Shown here piece by piece: positions 29,847 through 39,530 of a stretch of DNA of 64,000 bases. Position 1 is the first letter of the stretch, and each line of letters begins with the position of its first letter. Origin of the DNA: Bacteroidales bacterium (GTDB lineage Bacteria; Bacteroidota; Bacteroidia; Bacteroidales; UBA932); assembly GCA_012522855.1 (NCBI GenBank), contig JAAYJQ010000006.1, positions 1 to 64,000 of the forward strand, read 5' to 3'. The translations under genes and the position numbers were made by a program. The notes beneath the pieces were generated by a model. The model had not been told where the DNA came from, did not search any database, and saw nothing but the letters and a program-made list of their open reading frames with translations.

Positions 29847-32627
29847 CTATCCCTCAGTCAGACGCTTGATATAATCACTTGGCCTTTCCTTGTAATATTT
29901 GAGAAATGTACGGGAAAAGTAGGAAGGAGAGGTGAATCCGGATTCGAAGGCGGCTTCCGAGATATTCTTTCCTTCACGGATCATCAAGACCACGGCCCTG
30001 CGCAATCTGATCAGGTTCACAAGGTCAACCGGAGAGTAGTCCGTGAACTCCTTGAGGATGCGATACATTTTGGACTTTGAGTATCCGAGATTATCTGCCA
30101 GATCGATAATACTGATTTCTTGGTCGATATGGTCTTCGACATACGCCTTGAAATCTTTGAGAAAAGCCATGTTGGCGTCATTGATCGCACGCCCGCTTTC
30201 CCCGATGAGCCAGTCATTCCCGATTGAAGAGATTTTGCGGCTTTTCTCGACAAGATTCTTGATTCGAACTTTCAAGGTCTTCAAGTTGAATGGTTTCTGA
30301 AGATAGGCATCTGCTCCGCACTCGTAACCCCGTGTCTTTTGTTCCTCCAGGGAACAGGCAGTAAGTAAAATAATCGGAGTATTCTCCGTGATCTGGTTGC
30401 TCTTGAGAATCCTGCATACCTCATAACCATCCTTGCCCGGCATCATAATGTCGCAGAGAATAATGGCCGGCTTGAACTTCAAGGCCTTCGCGACGCCTTT
30501 ATTTCCGTCTTGCGCTTGAATGACATGGTAATCGGATGACAGCACGTCCCTGATGTAATGCCGCATATCAACATTGTCATCGATGACAAGAAGTATGGGC
30601 TTCCCGTCATATTCCATTTCCCCGATAATGTCATCTCCATCATCTTCATCAATCATGGTTGCCAGTTTCAGCTTTGCGTATTCCGGGACGTAGGATTCAT
30701 CCTCCCCGACATTGACCACCGATTCATCTTCTATTGGAATCTCGACAGTGAAGGTTGTGCCGTCATTCTTAACACTTTTCACGCTTATGGTACCTCCGTG
30801 CGCATCTACGATGGAGGTTGCAAGAGCAAGGCCGATACCCGTTCCTTGTTGGTTCCCGTCAAGCGTATAGAACCTCTTGAAAATATTTTTCGTCTCCTCT
30901 TCAGGAATATATGATCCGCTGTTGAACACCGAGAGCACCACATCCCGTCCCTCGTCACTGACTTTCTGGGAGATGGAAATACGAATCGTGCCTTTGAGAT
31001 CAACGTGCTTGAAAGCATTGGACAACAGGTTAATGAAGACCTTCTCAAGCTTGACTTGGTCGAAAGGCATCAAGTAATCGCCTGCAGCCACATCCAAGGA
31101 GAACTCTATCTGCCTCCGCTTGATCATATCATAGAACATGGCGCTGAGATTCCGGATGAAATCCTTGAAATCAGCCATCGTATAATTGATCTTCATCTTA
31201 GCATTCTCGTAAGATCTGAAGTCGAGAATTTCAGTAATGAGCCTCAACAGTTTGCTGCTGTTCCTCCGAACACGCTCCAATGACTCGCGCATGTCCGAAT
31301 CCATTTTACTGTTTTCAAGAAGCTCGTTCACCGGATTGTTGATCAGTGTCAACGGTGTTTTGAACTCGTGTGAAATGTTCGTAAAAAACACAAGTTTGGA
31401 GTGGGTCGCATCTTCAAGCTCTTTCGACAGATTCAGCAACTGCTGTTTCTGATTCTTGAGTTCATTTACTTGATTTTTGATTCTTTGGTTCTGCTCGTTC
31501 AACTTTTTGTTAAACTTGCGCTGCGTACGATTCAACCGGATAAAAACTACCAGCAATAGCAAAGAAACAACAACCAAGGCGACAGAGGACAGAAACATCT
31601 GCCGCTGGCGGAACAGTTTCATGGTACTATCGGACACGCGCGAATTCAGAACATCCACCTTCTGCTGTTGTTCCTCCACTTGATCACGCTGGAGCTTGAT
31701 TACCCTCACGTTGCCGTTATCAACCGCTGCCGTGTTCAAGATATTCTCTTTTTCGAAATCGATATCGCTGAGAATCCTTCTCGCGAGATCGATCACCTTG
31801 TCGCCCCCTGTCGGATAAAGAAAAGAAGCATTGATGGTTCCATCGATGATGTAGCCAATTCCGCCACCAGGCCCTGAAAGGGCGTCGATGCCGATGATGA
31901 AGGGGATGTCGCGTTCGGGCGCGTATTCATCATAGGCTTCGCGAACTCCTACTGCCATCTGATCGTTGAAGGCAAAAACAGCATCTATCTTTTCTGACGA
32001 ACCGATGGTTTTAAGGACATGTTCCATGCTCCTCTTCGCATCATGGCGGATGAAGTTCGCGTACGCTTCAGCAATGATTACAATGTCCTTTCTGGCAGGA
32101 TCTTTCAACGCCTCGACAAATCCCGAATACCTTTCTTCGTCAGCCGTCGATCCCATTGTCCCTCTGATGACCACCACGTTTCCCTTACCCCGGAGAACAG
32201 AATAAAGATACTCTCCAACCATCTGGCCAATTTGGACATTATCTCCGCCGATATAGGCAGTATATTGGTCGTTACTGGTTTTCCTGTCCAGAAGAATGAC
32301 CGGAATCCCGGACTGATAGACTTCGGTTATGATCGGGGTAAGCGTATCGGATTCGTTAGGGGATACGACCAGCAAATCGACCCCTCTCTCCATGAAATAC
32401 TGAATGTCCTTGATTTGGTCGGACGAGTTGTCCTGTACCGACCGGATTTCAACATAAATATTCTGAAAATAAGAAGCCTCTCTGACAAGCTCTTTATTGA
32501 CCGTTTCTCTCCATAGATCCTCGCTGCATTGGGATACTCCAATATGATAAACACGTTCCCAGGGCTGGCAAGAAACCATCCCGAAAAGAAAAAACAGTAT
32601 CGAAAGCCGTCTAATGAGTCGCTTCAT
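29847..32627 (-). CDS. Hybrid two-component sensor/regulator with periplasmic sugar-binding domain (BT1754-type)
   Basis: 926 residues in one chain: lipoprotein-like signal (FLFGMVSC), a LacI/ribose-binding-protein-like periplasmic domain (about 27-310; PVILLDRKTSND, GIDALSGPGGG), transmembrane segment 344-365, coiled coil, histidine kinase with phospho-acceptor His420 (FTNISHEFKTPL) and ATPase boxes (NLLSNAFKH, GTGIGLAL), receiver with Asp726 (LCDIMMPG), and a C-terminal AraC-type DNA-binding domain (about 815-926). In Bacteroides thetaiotaomicron the same architecture (BT1754) binds fructose directly and switches on fructan genes. The GH32/fructokinase cassette here makes fructose a reasonable ligand. 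The start overlaps the ceramidase-like gene upstream by 17 bases; the amylase is next downstream. Confidence 0.95.
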   Translation of the reverse strand: MKRLIRRLSILFFLFGMVSCQPWERVYHIGVSQCSEDLWRETVNKELVREASYFQNIYVEIRSVQDNSSDQIKDIQYFMERGVDLLVVSPNESDTLTPIITEVYQSGIPVILLDRKTSNDQYTAYIGGDNVQIGQMVGEYLYSVLRGKGNVVVIRGTMGSTADEERYSGFVEALKDPARKDIVIIAEAYANFIRHDAKRSMEHVLKTIGSSEKIDAVFAFNDQMAVGVREAYDEYAPERDIPFIIGIDALSGPGGGIGYIIDGTINASFLYPTGGDKVIDLARRILSDIDFEKENILNTAAVDNGNVRVIKLQRDQVEEQQQKVDVLNSRVSDSTMKLFRQRQMFLSSVALVVVSLLLLVVFIRLNRTQRKFNKKLNEQNQRIKNQVNELKNQKQQLLNLSKELEDATHSKLVFFTNISHEFKTPLTLINNPVNELLENSKMDSDMRESLERVRRNSSKLLRLITEILDFRSYENAKMKINYTMADFKDFIRNLSAMFYDMIKRRQIEFSLDVAAGDYLMPFDQVKLEKVFINLLSNAFKHVDLKGTIRISISQKVSDEGRDVVLSVFNSGSYIPEEETKNIFKRFYTLDGNQQGTGIGLALATSIVDAHGGTISVKSVKNDGTTFTVEIPIEDESVVNVGEDESYVPEYAKLKLATMIDEDDGDDIIGEMEYDGKPILLVIDDNVDMRHYIRDVLSSDYHVIQAQDGNKGVAKALKFKPAIILCDIMMPGKDGYEVCRILKSNQITENTPIILLTACSLEEQKTRGYECGADAYLQKPFNLKTLKVRIKNLVEKSRKISSIGNDWLIGESGRAINDANMAFLKDFKAYVEDHIDQEISIIDLADNLGYSKSKMYRILKEFTDYSPVDLVNLIRLRRAVVLMIREGKNISEAAFESGFTSPSYFSRTFLKYYKERPSDYIKRLTEG

Positions 32628-33993
32628 GTATCAGATCCAACAGTCCATTCACAATCGCGCTTTCAGCATAACCGGGTTTATATCGCCCTGAAAGAACTTC
32701 AAATGTTTCATTTCCGAAAGACTCGTCATCAGGAATATAGCCTGCTCCGAATCCTCTAGCCGACACTCCGGGGACGGAGGCGACTGTTGTCATCATGGTT
32801 CTGGAATAGGGAGACTCGCGTTTTAGCCTGACGGCTATCTTGTTATATACTTCACCATTGACAGCCGTCACGGGAATGTCGTCAATCATGAGCAGGGCCA
32901 AGCCGATCTGTACATCTTCCGCGTCTTCCCATACTCCTTGATATCCGGCCCTACCCTGCATATTGGTATTTCTGCGTCCGGGAACGGACACCGTCTTGAA
33001 ACCGGAATTGATTGTGATTTCCGTTTCAAAACGACGGATTCCTTCGATGGCATACCGAATCGCTTCGCCAAGCATCTGCCCCATCGACTGAATCATCATT
33101 TTTTGTTCGTTCAACAGCCTTTGCACTTCGGGTTTCGTTCTATCGAGACCTTGTCCCCCGGGAGGCATTCTATTGCTTATGTCTTCCCCGCGCTCGGCAT
33201 AATCCTTAATACGAATGTCGCGCAGGTCAAATGTTTGCTGGAAATAAACCGGATTCTGGTCTCCGGCCGCTCCGGAAGCCCAGCACGCGACAAAATCATC
33301 GCCATAACCAGATTCAACGTAGCTGGAAGTGGCGCCGGGAATGTCTCCGCTGACCATATCGGTGTTTCCTGTGACAACCGCATGGACAGCATAATTCGCA
33401 TAACAAGCGAAGGGTTTCCCGTCCAATGTCTCAAAAACAATCACTGCGACCGTTTTGTCTGACATTCCGTCGTAGTTCGGGCCCTCCCACCAAGTACGAC
33501 GATCTTGATCGAAAATATCCCTGCTTACATTGATGTAAGACACTGATTCTCCATAACCTAGTTTTGCAGGCTGCATGTTGTCATGAGCCTTTGTCAGAGC
33601 TTCCTGCAATGCAGCGGTCATCTTTTCACGAGGGATACGGGCGGATGAATGCGTGTGTGTCGCGGAAAAGAGAATATTACCGTAAGGAATGTCAAGGTTG
33701 CTTTCCGCCCATCGCGCGATTTCATCATACCCCCCTGCGCCTGCGGAATCAACCGTCAAGAACGCGCCTTTCTTGCTTCCGTTCGAAAAAACAATCGCCC
33801 GTACAAAAATATGATCCAGGATACCTTGTGAGGTTTCCGGGAGTTCATCCTCCGCCGGCGTGATGTCGACTTTTGCGGCTCCCGCCCTCAAACTACCCCT
33901 GGGTCCGTTTTGAGCAAACACCGGAACTGCCGTAGAAAAATAAAGCATGGAGGCTGCCAACAATGCGATCGCAAACAAAACTCTTTTTTTCAT
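32611..33993 (-). CDS. Neutral-ceramidase-family secreted hydrolase, paralogue 2
   Basis: 460 residues from the ATG at 33993 (the codon two upstream is TTG); signal peptide ending AVPVFAQ. It shares with 12094-13458 the family motifs SLRAGAAKVDIT, the zinc pair in ATHTHSS, WWEGPNYDG, NYAVHAV, GAAGDQNPVY and the C-terminal IPDDESFG region, over its whole length. The serine of the ceramidase GDVSPN motif is again replaced by Gln. Its 3' end overlaps the sensor gene by 17 bases, so the hydrolase and the sensor are very probably translated from one message. The substrate is unknown; ceramide hydrolysis is not supported by the active-site sequence. Confidence 0.82.
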   Translation of the reverse strand: MKKRVLFAIALLAASMLYFSTAVPVFAQNGPRGSLRAGAAKVDITPAEDELPETSQGILDHIFVRAIVFSNGSKKGAFLTVDSAGAGGYDEIARWAESNLDIPYGNILFSATHTHSSARIPREKMTAALQEALTKAHDNMQPAKLGYGESVSYINVSRDIFDQDRRTWWEGPNYDGMSDKTVAVIVFETLDGKPFACYANYAVHAVVTGNTDMVSGDIPGATSSYVESGYGDDFVACWASGAAGDQNPVYFQQTFDLRDIRIKDYAERGEDISNRMPPGGQGLDRTKPEVQRLLNEQKMMIQSMGQMLGEAIRYAIEGIRRFETEITINSGFKTVSVPGRRNTNMQGRAGYQGVWEDAEDVQIGLALLMIDDIPVTAVNGEVYNKIAVRLKRESPYSRTMMTTVASVPGVSARGFGAGYIPDDESFGNETFEVLSGRYKPGYAESAIVNGLLDLIHEATH

Positions 33994-34123
33994 ATCCAAA
34001 ATATTATCTCTTTGTAATTTCTATTAAATACTAAATTAAGAAAATTTGGGGAATTTCCGTTTAACTATTATTCGGAAAACTAGCACAATCGTTTCAACAA
34101 ACCTTTCGTTGCTTTGTCCATCT

Positions 34124-34172
34124 TGAGAAAAATGAAACCGGCCAAGAAGTTGAGACGGCTTCTTGGCCGGTT
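34124..34172 (-). terminator. Terminator of the xylose operon
   Basis: Perfect 14-bp stem AACCGGCCAAGAAG (34136-34149) with CTTCTTGGCCGGTT (34159-34172), 9-nt loop; on the minus strand it is followed by TCATTTTTCTC. It lies 20 bases after the GH3 stop. Strongest terminator in the window. Confidence 0.95.
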
Positions 34173-34192
34173 GATCAATAATACTATTCTTA

Positions 34193-36469
34193 TCAGAAAG
34201 AATAATCCAAACTCTTGAGCGAGGCGTCGGCTGAACTGCCTCCGTACAGCAAGACATAGTCTCCGCGCACAGGCTTCACATCCCACGCAGCGACGTCCCA
34301 CCAGTTGAAGGTCTCGTCGGTCAGGGGCATGCGCACCTCGACTGTCTTTCCGGCCGGGATGTTCACCCGCCGGAAGCCTCGCAGCGTCTTGACCGGACCG
34401 TCCGGATCGTCCGGTTTACGGACATAAAGCTGGACAATCTCCTCGCCGGCCCGCTTGCTGATGTTGGTGACCGGAATCACGAGGTCGCGCCCCTCGATCC
34501 GCGCGTCACCGTACCGGAAAGCCGAATAACTGAGCCCGTATCCGAACGGGAACAAGGGTTCTCCGCGGAAGAAGCGGTAAGTATGGCCCTCCATTTCGTA
34601 GTTTTCGAAGTCCGGAAGCTGCTCAATGGACTTGTAGAACGTGACCGGAAGTTTCCCGGAAGGATTGACATCCCCGAAGAGTACATCCGTGATGGCTGTT
34701 CCGCCCATCTGACCCGGGTACCACGCCTGAACGATCGCATCGCAGCTTTCCGTCTCCGGCACGAAGCCCATGGCGCTTCCGGAGAAATTCACGAACACGA
34801 CTTTCTTTCCTGCCTCATGCAAGGCTTTCAGGAGTCTGCGCTGCACGTCGGGAAGCTCGATGTCGGTCTTGTCGCCCCCCGTGAATCCGGGCACGTTGAC
34901 AGGCATTTCTTCTCCTTCGAAACGCGGGGAGATGCCGCCCGCAAAGACCACGATGTCGATGCCCTTGAGCTGGGCGAGCAAGGCGTCTGCATCCAGTTCG
35001 GGCTCGAAACTGAGTTCGAGGGCCTGCTGTCGCTTGACATAATTCTTGATGTCATTGACCCCGATGGCATATTGCTTGGCGACTTCATTCAGTTCCTCTT
35101 CGGACAAATCCATGAATCGGGCGAAGCGGGAGGTCGTGTCCCGGGCAGGCTGGTACTTCTTGTCGATGATGCCGCAGCCTCTGAAGTATTTGACCTTCGG
35201 CATCCGGGTTCTGAACGCTTCGAGCAACGTCACCGTCTCTTTGGGGATGCCGTTGTAGTTGCCCCACATCATTTCTTCATCGTCAGCGTTCGGACCCACG
35301 ATCGCGATTTTCTGATTTTTCTTCAGCGGAAGCAGGTTGTCGCGGTTCTGCAGGAGCACGATGCTCGCGCGCGCCATTTTCAAGGCGAGCGCCTTGTGTT
35401 CCGGCCCTTCCACGATGCTCTCCGGAAGATGGTCCCAAAGGGACACGTCGTCCATCTCCCCCAACTCATACCGGTCGATCATAAGCGGAAGCAGCGCATT
35501 GTCAATCTGCTTCTCGGACACGAGACCGCGGGCATACGCCTCCGGCAGGTGCGTATAGGAATTTCCGCACTCGGTGTTCACCCCGGCAATGACCGCGGCA
35601 GCGGCAGCGGAGGCGGCATCCGGGGAATATCCGTGTCGTCCCGGCTCATAGAAGTCCGCGACCGCCCAGCAGTCGGATGTGATGATCCCCTTGAACCCCC
35701 ATTCTCCCCGGAGAATGTCGTTGATCAGTTTGTTGCTGGCGGCAGCAGGCACCCCTTCCACACGGTTGTAAGCCGTCATGACTTCCTCGACGTTGGCCTT
35801 GGTCACCAGATCCTTGAAGGCCGGAAGATAGGTTTCGCGCAAATCCCGCTCGCTGACCCAGACATTGAATCTGTGCCGGGTGGATTCCGGACCGGAATGG
35901 ACCGCGTAGTGCTTCGCGCATGCGTGCGCCTTGCGGATCGGTGAATCATCCGGTCCCTGCAGGCCCCGCACGACCGCCATGCCCAGTTTTCCGGTCAAGT
36001 ACGGATCTTCTCCGTATGTTTCCATTCCGCGGCCCCATCTCGGATCTCTGAATATGTTGATGTTCGGGGTCCAGAAGGTAAGTCCTTGATAGATCTTGAC
36101 CGGACCTTGCTGCTTGGCAATCCGGTTCTTTACCCGGGCTTCGTCGCTGACGGCCGTGAAGACTTCGTAGAGCAGGTCGTCGTCGAAGGCAGCGGCCATT
36201 CCGATGGCTTGGGGAAAGACCGTAGCGGAGCCGTTGCGGCCCACTCCGTGAAGGGCCTCGTTCCACCAGTTGTACTGTTTGATCCCGAGTCGCGGAATAG
36301 GAGCGGCCGCGTTCATCATCAAAGAAGCCTTTTCTTCTACGGTAAGGCGTGACAGAAGATCCGTGGCACGCTCAGTCGGAGAAAGCGTCTTGTCTTGGTA
36401 CGGATAGGGCTGAGCTCCGGCCAAACAACCGATGCCGAGCGCAAGAGCAAAAAGGAGTAAACGTTTCAT
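34193..36469 (-). CDS. GH3 beta-xylosidase/beta-glucosidase, secreted
   Basis: 758 residues from the ATG at 36469, which opens a signal peptide (ALALGIGCLAGAQ). GH3 architecture: barrel (about 30-330) with RDPRWGRGMETYGEDP, KHYAVHSGPE and nucleophile Asp266 in ITSDCWAV; an alpha/beta sandwich; and a C-terminal fibronectin-III-like domain (EIVQLYVRKP). The TSDCWA motif (Cys-Trp after the nucleophile) and the location directly behind xylulokinase favour beta-xylosidase over glucosidase. An insertion around residues 450-520 (FMDLSEEELNEV...KNYVKRQQALELS) is present. It would release xylose in the periplasm for the permease and isomerase encoded in the same operon. Confidence 0.9.
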   Translation of the reverse strand: MKRLLLFALALGIGCLAGAQPYPYQDKTLSPTERATDLLSRLTVEEKASLMMNAAAPIPRLGIKQYNWWNEALHGVGRNGSATVFPQAIGMAAAFDDDLLYEVFTAVSDEARVKNRIAKQQGPVKIYQGLTFWTPNINIFRDPRWGRGMETYGEDPYLTGKLGMAVVRGLQGPDDSPIRKAHACAKHYAVHSGPESTRHRFNVWVSERDLRETYLPAFKDLVTKANVEEVMTAYNRVEGVPAAASNKLINDILRGEWGFKGIITSDCWAVADFYEPGRHGYSPDAASAAAAAVIAGVNTECGNSYTHLPEAYARGLVSEKQIDNALLPLMIDRYELGEMDDVSLWDHLPESIVEGPEHKALALKMARASIVLLQNRDNLLPLKKNQKIAIVGPNADDEEMMWGNYNGIPKETVTLLEAFRTRMPKVKYFRGCGIIDKKYQPARDTTSRFARFMDLSEEELNEVAKQYAIGVNDIKNYVKRQQALELSFEPELDADALLAQLKGIDIVVFAGGISPRFEGEEMPVNVPGFTGGDKTDIELPDVQRRLLKALHEAGKKVVFVNFSGSAMGFVPETESCDAIVQAWYPGQMGGTAITDVLFGDVNPSGKLPVTFYKSIEQLPDFENYEMEGHTYRFFRGEPLFPFGYGLSYSAFRYGDARIEGRDLVIPVTNISKRAGEEIVQLYVRKPDDPDGPVKTLRGFRRVNIPAGKTVEVRMPLTDETFNWWDVAAWDVKPVRGDYVLLYGGSSADASLKSLDYSF

Positions 36470-36515
36470 GAAATAAGATTTGTGATTGATTCTGACAAAA
36501 TTGTTATGGTAAGGG

Positions 36516-38015
36516 TTAGATCGGAACGGTTCCCGCAATCGCTTCGAGCCGGCTCAGCCAGAGCCGGTAGGCCTCTTCGTACCGTTCCCTGTCCGCCTGA
36601 ACCGATTCGATCGTTTCGCGGAGTTTCAAAGTTCCGAAGGCCTCATCGTTGTTCTTGTAATAGCCGATGCCCATGCCGGCTCCCTTGGCCGCCCCGGCAG
36701 CCCCGTCGGTGTCCAGCAGCTCGATGGTCGCGCCGCTCACGCCCGCAAGGGTTTGGCGGAAAATGGGACTCATGAACATGTTCGCATAACCCGCATGGAT
36801 CTTTGACACTTGCATCCCCATCTGCCGCATGATGTCCATGCCGTACCGGAAGGAAAAGACGATTCCCTCCTGTGAGGCTCTGAGCAGATGCGCCAGTTTG
36901 TGACGATTGAAGTCGAGGCCGAGGAAGGCAGCTCCGATCTCGCGGTTTTCCAGTTCCCGCTCGGCCCCGTTGCCGAAAGGAAGTACGGAGAGGCCTTCGC
37001 TTCCGATCGGCGCCTCAGCCGCCAGGGCATTCATTTCAGGATAGTCCAAGGAATCCTGGAGCATCTGATGCCGTTGCCACGAATTCAGGATACCGGTTCC
37101 GTTGATGCAGAGCAGCACGCCCAACCGGGGATTCTCAGCCGTATGGTTGACATGCGCGAAGATGTTCACGCGAGACCGCGTATCGTAGTTCATCTCGCTG
37201 TTGACTCCGTACACGACGCCGGATGTTCCAGCCGTGGCCGCGATTTCACCCGGGTTGAAAACGTTGAGCGACAAGGCATTGTTAGGCTGGTCCCCGGCGC
37301 GGTAAGCCACCGGAATCCCGGGGGCAAGGCCCAGTTCTTCAGCCGCTGCGGGACTTACCCGCCCCTGATCGGAGAAAGTCGGCCGAACTTCCGGAAACAT
37401 GGACTTGTCCAGTTCCATCACGCGGATCAGATCGTCGGACACTCGATTCTCCTTGAAATCCCAGAAGATGCCTTCGGAAAGTCCTCCCATGGTCGTACAG
37501 ATCTCACCGGTCAACTTCAGGGCGATGTAGTCGCCCGGCAGCATGAATTTATAGATTTCCGAATAGATCTCCGGCTCGTTTTCCTTCACCCACGCCAGTT
37601 TCGCGGCGGTAAAGTTGCCCGGGGAATTCAATAGATGCTCTAGGCTGCGTTTCTCGCCCAGTTGCTTGAAAGCTTTTTGCCCATAGGGCACAGCCCGCGA
37701 ATCACACCAGATGATGGAAGGCCGGAGCGGCCGGAGATTCTTCCCGACCACGACCAAACCGTGCATTTGGTAGGAGATTCCGATCGCGCCGATGTCCTTC
37801 GGATCGACGCGGCTCTCCGAGAGAATTTCCCGGGTAGATGCCTTGAGGAAAGACCACCAATCTTCCGGTTCCTGTTCCGCCCACCCGGGCTTCAGAGCGA
37901 GAATCGGCGCCTCGTGCTTGGGATTGAACGCCGATGCGATACTGTTTCCGGTTTCCGCCTCAACCAGACTGGCCTTGACGGAAGAACTTCCGATGTCGTA
38001 ACCTAACAAATACAT
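36516..38015 (-). CDS. xylB: Xylulokinase
   Basis: 499 residues, cytoplasmic FGGY-family kinase. N-terminal phosphate loop YLLGYDIGSSSVKASL, substrate region YQMHGLVV, and GTSGVVYGV and DGAAGAAKGAG in the C-terminal ATP-binding half. It phosphorylates D-xylulose to xylulose 5-phosphate. Operon position xylR-xylA-permease-xylB-GH3 (19 bases after the permease stop) fixes the assignment within the FGGY family. Confidence 0.93.
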   Translation of the reverse strand: MYLLGYDIGSSSVKASLVEAETGNSIASAFNPKHEAPILALKPGWAEQEPEDWWSFLKASTREILSESRVDPKDIGAIGISYQMHGLVVVGKNLRPLRPSIIWCDSRAVPYGQKAFKQLGEKRSLEHLLNSPGNFTAAKLAWVKENEPEIYSEIYKFMLPGDYIALKLTGEICTTMGGLSEGIFWDFKENRVSDDLIRVMELDKSMFPEVRPTFSDQGRVSPAAAEELGLAPGIPVAYRAGDQPNNALSLNVFNPGEIAATAGTSGVVYGVNSEMNYDTRSRVNIFAHVNHTAENPRLGVLLCINGTGILNSWQRHQMLQDSLDYPEMNALAAEAPIGSEGLSVLPFGNGAERELENREIGAAFLGLDFNRHKLAHLLRASQEGIVFSFRYGMDIMRQMGMQVSKIHAGYANMFMSPIFRQTLAGVSGATIELLDTDGAAGAAKGAGMGIGYYKNNDEAFGTLKLRETIESVQADRERYEEAYRLWLSRLEAIAGTVPI

Positions 38016-38034
38016 AATGAATACCGATGATATA

Positions 38035-39528
38035 TTAATGATTTACTTTTTTCTGCTTCGCTTTCCAGAAGGCAGTCATGTCTTCAAGCGTCTTGCCCTT
38101 GGTTTCAGGAACCAGCTTCCAGACGAAGAGGGCCGCGATGATGCAGATCAACCCGTACAGCGCATAGGCTGTAAAGTGTCCGAACTTCACGCCCATCGAG
38201 CCCAGGCGCATGTTGTAGAGCGGCACAAAGGTCGAAGAAACGATGAAGTTGAAAATCCACTGGAAGGCTACGGCGATGGCCACCGCCTGACTGCGGATGG
38301 TGTTCGGGAAGATCTCTGAAATGTACACCCAGCAGATGGGTCCCCAGCTGAACATAAAGGAAGCGCTGTAGAGCATGATGCTGATGACCGGAATGATCGA
38401 AGGGACTCCGCTGAAGACATTGCTGAACGCAACGCCGAAAGCGCCGATAGCCATCATCACCGAACCGGTGATCAGGAGCGGCTTCCGTCCAAGTTTCTCC
38501 ACCGTGAACACGGCCACGAGGGTGAAGGTAATGTTGATGACACCCATGATGACCGTTTGGACCATCGGGTTGCCCATCCCCATCGATTCAAAAATGCGCG
38601 GAGCGAAGTAGAGCACGGCATTGATGCCGATCATCTGCTGGAAGACGCTGAGCATGATTCCGATGAAGATGACGAGCCAGCCATAGGTAAAGAGTCTTTC
38701 CGTCTTCTCATGAGTGGTCGCCCTGATCTCCATCAAGATCTCCCGCGCCTTGGCAATGCCGTTGATCTTGCTCAGAACGAACAATGCCTTGTCGTCCTCG
38801 CCGGACATGACCAGGTAGCGGGGCGTCTCCGGCACCAGCAGCACCAATAGCATGAACATCCCGGCGGGAACCGCTTCGCTGACGAACATCAGCCGCCAGC
38901 CGGTTTCCGTTGCCCAGGCGGAAGCCTCCTGGTTGATCACCTGATTGACCCCGTTCACCAGATCCACGACCGGATTGGCGTTGCTGCCCAAGATCAAGAA
39001 GTTCACGAAGTAGACGACCAGCTGGCCGAAAATAATCGCGAACTGATTCCAGGAAACCAGGGTTCCGCGCAGGTTCGCCGGAGCGATTTCCGCGATGTAC
39101 ATCGGGCAGATAGCTGAGGCGAGTCCGACACCGAGTCCGCCGAGCACGCGGTAGAGGTTGAAGGCGATAAGCAGAGAAAGCGTGGGCTCTCCCTCGGGGA
39201 AGAAAAAGAATTCCGGATAGTAGGATCCCAGCGCGGAAAGGAAGAAAAAGATGCCCGCAAGGAAGAGGGATTTCTTTCGTCCCAGCCGCGAAGCCATGAT
39301 CCCGGAAAAAGCGCTTCCGATGATACAGCCCAGCAAGGCGCTGGACGTGGTAATTCCGTGGAGGACGTTGGTGTACACAAAGTCCTTCGCCCCCATAAAG
39401 AAAGCCTGAAGCCCCTTCTCCGCCCCGGAGATGACTGCTGTGTCGTACCCGAACAACAGTCCTCCCAGAACGGCGATGAAAACGATGGAGAACAGATACA
39501 GCCTGCTCCCTTTCTCCTGATATGCCAT
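38035..39528 (-). CDS. xylE: Xylose:H+ symporter (XylE-type sugar porter)
   Basis: 497 residues from the ATG at 39528; the in-frame codon above it is TTG and would overlap xylA. Twelve membrane segments with the sugar-porter signatures GGLLFGYDTAVISGA, RLGRKK, PETPRYLV, QQMIGINAVLYFAP, ISEIFPNTIRSQA and the end PETKGKTLE. It imports xylose (possibly also arabinose or glucose) with protons. Two bases separate its start from the xylA stop, meaning tight coupling. Confidence 0.92.
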   Translation of the reverse strand: MAYQEKGSRLYLFSIVFIAVLGGLLFGYDTAVISGAEKGLQAFFMGAKDFVYTNVLHGITTSSALLGCIIGSAFSGIMASRLGRKKSLFLAGIFFFLSALGSYYPEFFFFPEGEPTLSLLIAFNLYRVLGGLGVGLASAICPMYIAEIAPANLRGTLVSWNQFAIIFGQLVVYFVNFLILGSNANPVVDLVNGVNQVINQEASAWATETGWRLMFVSEAVPAGMFMLLVLLVPETPRYLVMSGEDDKALFVLSKINGIAKAREILMEIRATTHEKTERLFTYGWLVIFIGIMLSVFQQMIGINAVLYFAPRIFESMGMGNPMVQTVIMGVINITFTLVAVFTVEKLGRKPLLITGSVMMAIGAFGVAFSNVFSGVPSIIPVISIMLYSASFMFSWGPICWVYISEIFPNTIRSQAVAIAVAFQWIFNFIVSSTFVPLYNMRLGSMGVKFGHFTAYALYGLICIIAALFVWKLVPETKGKTLEDMTAFWKAKQKKVNH

Positions 39529-39530
39529 CG

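Noticed and set aside
34583..35944. Long open frame (453 codons) on the plus strand
   Set aside because: It lies wholly opposite the GH3 gene, has no domain, and its composition mirrors the real gene on the other strand.
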